Source of the DNA: Talpa occidentalis
Taxonomy: Eukaryota; Chordata; Mammalia; Eulipotyphla; Talpidae
Direction: 5' to 3'
Length of the DNA: 64,000 bases
NCBI RefSeq assembly: GCF_014898055.3
Contig: NW_023601104.1
Span: 47,366,699-47,430,698 of the forward strand
In this document: positions 58,762 to 64,000 of the stretch, piece after piece
Numbering within the stretch: position 1 is the first letter of the stretch
Layout of the letters: every line of letters begins with the position of its first letter
Notes under the pieces: model-generated
The model's database searches: none
What the model saw: the letters and a program-made list of their open reading frames with translations, nothing else
What the model was told of the DNA's origin: nothing
Position numbers and translations under genes: made by a program

Positions 58762-59273
58762 TTTTTAAAAAAGAATAAGTTCTATATTTATTTATTTATT
58801 TGAATTTATTTTTTTAATTAATTAATTATTAATATATATTTTACAATATTGTTCATTTTGGTACAATGTTTGCTTTCTTTTCTCAGGTGTAGTCCCCATA
58901 CAATTTCTTTTCTTTTTTTTTCTTTTTTTTTTTTTCATTTATATGGAGTACTTTATTTTTTTTTATTTTAATTTTTTTATTTTTATATTTCCCAAGCAAT
59001 TGCAACCCCTTTATTTTGACCCCAATCCCTCCCCCCCGCCCCCCCCATAAAGTGTCTCTGGTTCATAGTTGTTTGTTGATTATGATTTTCACTTTCTTAT
59101 AGATATTCATTTTCCTGGTCCCTTATTTAAATTTTCTAGATTCCTGCTATGAGTGAGACCATCCGGTATTTTTCTTTTTCTTTCTGGCTTATTTCGCTGA
59201 GCATGATCCCTTCCAGTGCCATCCATGTTGCTGCAAATTGCATGTGTTTATCTTTTTTGAATGCTGAGTAATA
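58762..59273 (-). mobile_element. L1 3' end part of a SINE/L1 chimeric insertion, antisense
   Basis: 59273 to about 58980 is the complement of an L1 3' end, nearly identical to 51195-51475. It continues through an A-rich stretch into a second 3'-end-like tail (58762-58935). The 17-bp duplication 'tcactgtgttgtctttt' lies at 58745-58761 and 59551-59567, outside the joined SINE. Confidence 0.8.
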
Positions 59274-59550
59274 TTTATTTATTTATTTATCCATACATAC
59301 ATACAAGCACTGGGTATAGTCAGAAGCACGGGAGGGTGAGAGAATTCACCAGAGCCAGGAGCAGAGCAGGCAGAAGGACCGAAGTACACTGCTGAAGGGA
59401 GCAGTAGGCAGCAGGAGAGGTCTGCCCAGCATGTGGGACCCTCCTCCGGTGGCTGGTGGCCAGGGAGCAGCCGGGGATCGAACTGGCGCCGCAGAGGCTG
59501 CGGGCAGATTCGCAACCCAGCGCTCAACTGCTGCGCCACCTGGGAGGCCC
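59274..59550 (-). repeat. Lineage SINE, subfamily B, 5' part of the chimera
   Basis: A full SINE in the same (antisense) orientation as the adjoining L1. Its head abuts the right target duplication exactly and its tail runs straight into L1 sequence with no duplication between them. Confidence 0.9.
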
Positions 59551-59773
59551 TCACTGTGTTGTCTTTTACTGGAACTTTATTTTTGAAAATATTATGTATC
59601 CTTTTTGTGCCTTTCACCTTCTACTACTGACTCTTATTTGAAATTTTAAATGAGTATTTATTTATGCTAATATGCATAGAGACTTTATAATATAGTTTAT
59701 TTTTTTCTAGCCAAATTAATGTATACTTTTTAAAAAGTTATTAGAAAAGCATTTTAGAAGCAGTCATACTCTT

Positions 59774-60037
59774 TTTTTTTTTTAAAGATTTGTTTATTTA
59801 TACAAGCACTGGGTACAGTCAGAAGCACAGGAGGGTAAGAGAATTCACCAGAGCCAGAGCGGGGAGCAGAACAGAAAGACTGATGAAGTACACTGCTGAG
59901 GGGAGCAGCGGGCCCAGCAGGAGAGATCTGCACGCCATGTGGAACCCTCGCCGGCGGCAGGGTATCAAACCGGTGCTGCAGAGGCTGCGGGCAGCTTCGC
60001 AGCCAAGCTCTCAACCGCTGCGCCACCAGGGAGGCCC
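59774..60037 (-). repeat. Lineage SINE, subfamily B, antisense
   Basis: Duplication 'agcagtcata(c/t)tctt' at 59759-59773 and 60038-60052. Confidence 0.93.
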
Positions 60038-60070
60038 AGCAGTCATATTCTTAAAGATGTATGCTTCCAG

Positions 60071-60191
60071 TGTCTCTGGTTTATAGTTGCTTGTTGATTT
60101 TGATTTTTACTTTATTACAATTAGTCTTTTTCCTGGTCCCTTATAAGGTTTATATTTTCTTATCTTTGCCTTGCCCTGTGGTTTCCTGATA
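60071..60191. repeat. 121-bp local duplication, copy A
   Basis: Matches 61457-61577 at 118 of 121 positions with no indel. It comprises L1 3' UTR plus non-L1 flanking DNA. Confidence 0.93.
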
Positions 60192-60733
60192 ATTAATGCC
60201 TAACTGTAGTTCAAAGTTACATGCTTTAAGATCAAGGTTGATCCTCCAGTCTTTATTAACAGAATTTCTAGAGCAACAGTGTATTGGACTAGGTTCAAGC
60301 ACTTGTCTAAAAGTCAAATGTATAATGTAAACATTTACTCATTTAATACACAGATTGTTCAAAACTGAACAAACTAGTTATTTGTGGAAAGTCCCTACTT
60401 AAAGTGTGTAGGTTATGTAAAAATCCAGAAGACACTCTTTGTTTCATTCATTTTTTAAATGATTGCGGTTTTGTATATTTCTATATTACTGTTTCTGAAC
60501 TTGGATTAAAATTTTGTTTATTCTAAGGGCAGAAAAGAGTATGTAGTATTTACTATTTTTAGTATATTTACTAATCTACCATTTCCCCCTTATGTCCTAG
60601 TTAAGATGTAAGATTTTGAGACATTTATGTTACCTCTATGATGGAGCATTTAGTTTCTTTTTCATAAATGATTCTTTAAAATATTCTCAATTAGATATTT
60701 CTTTGCTTTTTTTGTCTCTGCATAACTTTTTTT

Positions 60734-61002
60734 TTTTTTTTTTTTAAAGATTTATCTATTTATTTATACCAGCACTGGGTATAGTCAGAAGCATGGGAGG
60801 GTGAGAGAATTCACCAGAGCCAGAGCGGGGAGCAGAACAGGCAGAAGGACCGAAGTACACTGCCGAGGGGAGCAGCGGGCGGCAGGAGAGGTCTGCGCGC
60901 CATGTGGGACCCTTGCCCGGAGGTCGGGGATCGAACCGGCGCCGCAGAGGCTGAGGGCAGCTTCGCAACCCAGCGCTCAACCGCTGCACCACCGGGGAGG
61001 CC
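60734..61002 (-). repeat. Lineage SINE, subfamily B, antisense
   Basis: 18-bp duplication 'ctctgcataacttttttt' at 60716-60733 and 61003-61020. Confidence 0.94.
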
Positions 61003-61309
61003 CTCTGCATAACTTTTTTTCCTTTTCTCATCATTAACCAAAGTTTAGTGTTTTCAATCAGTGCTGCATGACAGAAATACAAGCTGCAGATGTAATTTTA
61101 GATTCTAGTAGCTACATGAAAAAGAAACTAGTTTTATTTTTGTAATGTATTTTATATAACCCAAGATATTAGCATTTAAAGCATCAATTATTTTAAAGTG
61201 AGTTAAGCAAACAGAAATTAGTTTTTTCTCATATCAGGAAATCTGGCAGTAGGTAGGCAATTTCAGCATTGGATCAGTAGCTCAAGGTTTTCAAGGTTAA
61301 TATCTTCTT

Positions 61310-61530
61310 TTTTAAATTATTTTAGATAATTCTTAAATCATTTTTCCTTTTTGTACAATGTATGCATTTTCATTTTAGTTATATTCCGCATATAATTCCC
61401 ACCTGCCTTATTCTGACCCCAATCCCTCTTCTCCTCCCCTCTCCCCCCCCCCAGTGTGTCTCTGGTTTATAGTTGCTTGTTGATTTTGATTTTTACTTTA
61501 TTACAATTAGTCTTTTTCCTGGTCCCTTAT
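61310..61530 (-). mobile_element. LINE-1 3' end, 5'-truncated, antisense
   Basis: 221-bp L1 3' UTR with a perfect 17-bp duplication 'aaggttaatatcttctt' at 61293-61309 and 61531-61547. Closest in sequence to the copy at 1-266. Confidence 0.92.
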
Positions 61531-61577
61531 AAGGTTAATATCTTCTTATCTTTGCATTGCCCTGTGGTTTCCTGATA
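61457..61577. repeat. 121-bp local duplication, copy B (probable source)
   Basis: Spans the L1 5' junction, the right target duplication and 30 bp of host DNA. It keeps the perfect duplication, so it is probably the original. Confidence 0.9.
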
Positions 61578-62258
61578 GCTGCTGGAGGAAAGCACTGGAG
61601 GCAATATTGTAAATATCTTATTGGCAGGAGCTGTGTAGAAGGGCATTCATAACTTTAAGAGTGACTAGAAAAGCAAAAGATGAATCTTTACAGTCTTGAG
61701 CATAGACACTAGTTAGGAGATGAAAGTTGAGATTGAGGGGGTAGATAGGCCACAAAAATTATCTTCAAGTATACAAATATTTGTCATATGAAAAGGAACT
61801 TTCCAGGTAATTAAAACCAATGAGCAGGACTTTCACAAGAGCAGTAATATCCAACTAAGGGCTAGGTAACAGAGCGATTGACTATTTCGGACACTAATGA
61901 ACTAGTCTTAGAAATACTCAAATGAAAGGTGAATGACTTCTTGTGAAAAGTAACACATGAAGGATTCCTGATTGAAAAGGAGGTTGAATTAGAATGAAAG
62001 CAAAAAAATGACACTAGCTGTTTGCTAACAGTCTATAGTATTTCTCATCATTTGCAGGCACACTTGCTCATCATCTGTGGAGGTTTTCCAGTTCATAGTT
62101 CCTAGAGTTATAGGCAACTCTAGTAAGAGTGAACATGCTTATCAATGTGTCCCTGACATTGCAAAATTTGTATAGAATGCCTTGGCCTGAGTTAGGTTAG
62201 TTAGGTTGTCCTACACAGTATGAAACAACCTTCAATCATCAGTTTTGGGGTTTTGTTG

Positions 62259-62259
<1 letters not shown>

Positions 62260-62289
<30 letters not shown>

Positions 62290-62586
62290 GAGGCATGTTT
62301 TATTTATTTATTTTGTTTGTTTGTTTTGTTTTTGTTTATACATGCACTGGGTACAGTCAGAAGCGCGGGAGGGTGAGAGAATTCACCAGAGCCAGAGTGG
62401 GTAGCAGAGCAGGCAGAAGGACCGAAGTACACTGCTGAGGGGAGCAGCGGGCGGCAGGAGAGGTCTGCACGCCATGTGGGATCCTCCGCCGGTGGCCGGG
62501 GAGCAGCCGGGGATCGAACCGGCGCCGCAGAGGCCGCGGGCAGCTTCGCAACCCAGCGCTCAACCGCTGCGCCACTGGGGAGGCCC
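62260..62586 (-). repeat. Lineage SINE, subfamily B, antisense, with extra tail
   Basis: Complete body, then a composite tail: (gtttg)n-like run, 'atagaggcatgttttattta' and a 28-nt T-run. Its CpG-rich body ('gcaacccagcgctcaaccgc') suggests it is one of the youngest copies. Confidence 0.93.
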
Positions 62587-63292
62587 TGGTTGTTTTTTTT
62601 TTTAATCTTTTTGTTGTTGTTCATTGTATTTCTTTTTCCTTGTCCAATAATGCTACACAAGATGGGAACTCTGCTCAGCATAATCACAAATTCAGGGTGA
62701 TGAGACCCCATCTCAGTGCATACTTTAATAATTTCTATGGCAAGGAGCAAACAATTGTGAGTTGTTTTTTCAATCCTGTATCATTGTTATGAATAAAATA
62801 ATAATTTTATTAGGGAATATTTCCTATAAAAACACAAAGAGAATACTATATTGACTCTCTGTATGTTTTGTTCAGCTTCCCAGGCAGGTTATGTCTTAAG
62901 CATTTTATCCCAGGTGTTATATGATCTTCAAGTGTAAATACTTTAGCATGTATCTTAAAAAAAGAAACCACACATATTTATATCATACCTAGCAATTAAT
63001 TATTCTTAAGTAATATCTAATACCAGTTAATTGTTTGATAGTCATTGTTTCCTAAATACATTCAAAGATGCATCTTTACAATGGGTTGTTCAAATAGGGA
63101 TCTAAACAACATCCATACATTGCTTTGGTTGATATATCTTAAGTTTCTCAATTCTCAACAATTTTTCTCTTTCTAACTCCCATTACTGTTGCCTTTTTTT
63201 GGCTGAAGGAATTGGGTTGTTTTTCTAAAGAATCTTCCACATTTCTGCATATGGTTGATTGTAAGTTTGTGGGGTGCAAAATGACATGTTAG

Positions 63293-63557
63293 GGTCTCCC
63301 CTTGTGGCGCAGCGGTTGAGCACTGGGTTGCAAAGCTGCCCGCAGCCTCTGCAGTGCCGGGTTCGATCCCCGGCCGCCGGTGATGGTCCCACATGGCACA
63401 CAGACCTCTCCTACCGCGCCCGCTGCTCCCCTCAGCAGTGTATTTCATCAGTCTGCCTGTTCTGTTCCCCACTCTGGCTCTGGTGAATTCTCTCACCCTT
63501 CCGTGCTTCTGACTGTACCCAGTGCTTGTATAAATAAATAAATAAATATTTTTTTAA
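63293..63557 (+). repeat. Lineage SINE, subfamily B
   Basis: 15-bp duplication 'aaaatg(a/g)catgttag' at 63278-63292 and 63558-63572. B-box 'ggttcgatcccc' is intact. Confidence 0.94.
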
Positions 63558-63957
63558 AAAATGGCATGTTAGCATCAGTAGCATTTCCTATAAAACTAAT
63601 GGATTTAGAGACTTCACTAGGTTTGACTCAGTTCTTTCCCAAAATAAAAGTTACTTTTATTTTCCTTGGCTTTTTCCCTTGCATAAATGTAAATCTTAGC
63701 TCTGCAGAAGTGTCACTTACATAATCCCAACACAATTTTGCTAACATTAATTCTGTTGGACTCTATTGGTGTGTTTTAACTTGTGAAAGGAAAACAAGAC
63801 TGCTGAAGACTTGTTATCAAGGTATTTAGCACTACCAAATGGGATTTATTTATATCTGGTGATTTGGGGCACCATTGTCCAGTCTTCTAAGTCAGGAAAA
63901 AGTGACTGTCAATAGAGACAGATTGGAGCCTATCATGTTAAAACCAATTCCGTTGTC

Positions 63958-64000
63958 TTTTTTTTTTTTTTTTTTTTTTTAAGATTTATTGATTATACAA
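63958..64000 (-). repeat. Start of another antisense SINE, cut by window end
   Basis: T-run followed by 'aagatttattgattatacaa', the complement of the SINE tail. Confidence 0.75.

Larger units (their letters stand above)
54004..64000 (+). other. SCFD1 intron 10 (partial, to window end)
   Basis: No SCFD1 exon was found. An old unassigned mammalian repeat covers parts of 55070-56760 (split by a SINE). Seven SINEs and three L1 3' ends lie from 56047 on. 54010-55060, 57090-57940, 58160-58740 and 61580-62250 show nothing I can name. Confidence 0.55.

Noticed and set aside
5741..63496. Many 60-150-codon ORFs with Arg/Pro/Ser-rich sequences (e.g. 25205-25630, 42524-42856, 62304-62750)
   Set aside because: All are translations of the SINE or its complement; they recur at every SINE copy and are not genes.
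5717..63557. tRNA genes at SINE heads
   Set aside because: The A- and B-box-like motifs belong to the SINE's tRNA-derived head; no cloverleaf with acceptor stem was found.
54004..64000. SCFD1 exon 11 within the window
   Set aside because: No sequence encoding the expected next segment (DFHLNR...) next to an acceptor could be found; the intron runs past the window end.

Overview
This is a window of mammalian nuclear DNA. It is AT-rich and intron-rich, with canonical GT-AG exons and dense SINE and LINE-1 retrotransposons. It carries two protein-coding genes in tandem on the + strand: the 3' half of G2E3 (G2/M-phase-specific E3 ubiquitin ligase) and the 5' half of SCFD1 (Sly1, a Sec1/Munc18 protein of ER-Golgi traffic). 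From memory this is the same order as on human 14q12. About 26 copies of one lineage-specific tRNA-derived SINE (about 270 bp, head 'gggcctccctggtggcgca', tail (ATAA)n) point to one mammalian lineage. They are not primate Alu, rodent B1/B2, carnivore, equid or vesper-bat VES sequences. They fit my recollection of the Rhin-1-type SINE of horseshoe and Old World leaf-nosed bats, but I could not check this against a database.

Layout. 1-18150: last eight coding exons of G2E3 (third PHD/RING-like finger and the whole HECT domain), reading on without a frameshift to TAA at 18148-18150, with a probable long 3' UTR to about 21.2 kb. 18.2-24.1 kb: 3' UTR and intergenic DNA with three SINEs, a paired E-box and a near-perfect 34-bp-arm hairpin. 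23.93-24.33 kb: CpG-rich promoter and first exon of SCFD1. 24.16-54.00 kb: SCFD1 coding exons 1-10 (279 codons, all phases compatible). 54.0-64.0 kb: part of SCFD1 intron 10, crowded with SINEs and L1 3' ends; the window ends inside this intron.

The two genes are not functionally linked as far as the sequence shows. Most of the remaining DNA is transposon-derived: L1 fragments of several ages, L2 and MIR remnants, hAT-type and Tigger-type DNA transposon relics, and one solo endogenous-retrovirus LTR.

I found no new enzymatic or defence system. The most interesting observations are structural. They are a likely SINE/L1 chimeric retrotransposition (58745-59567), a foldback within an L1 3' end (22724-22802), a 121-bp local duplication that carries an L1/host junction with it (60071-60191 and 61457-61577), two SINE subfamilies, and inverted SINE pairs inside introns. 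Exon boundaries come from reading splice sites and from matching translations to remembered human orthologues. Repeat family names are from memory and are tentative.
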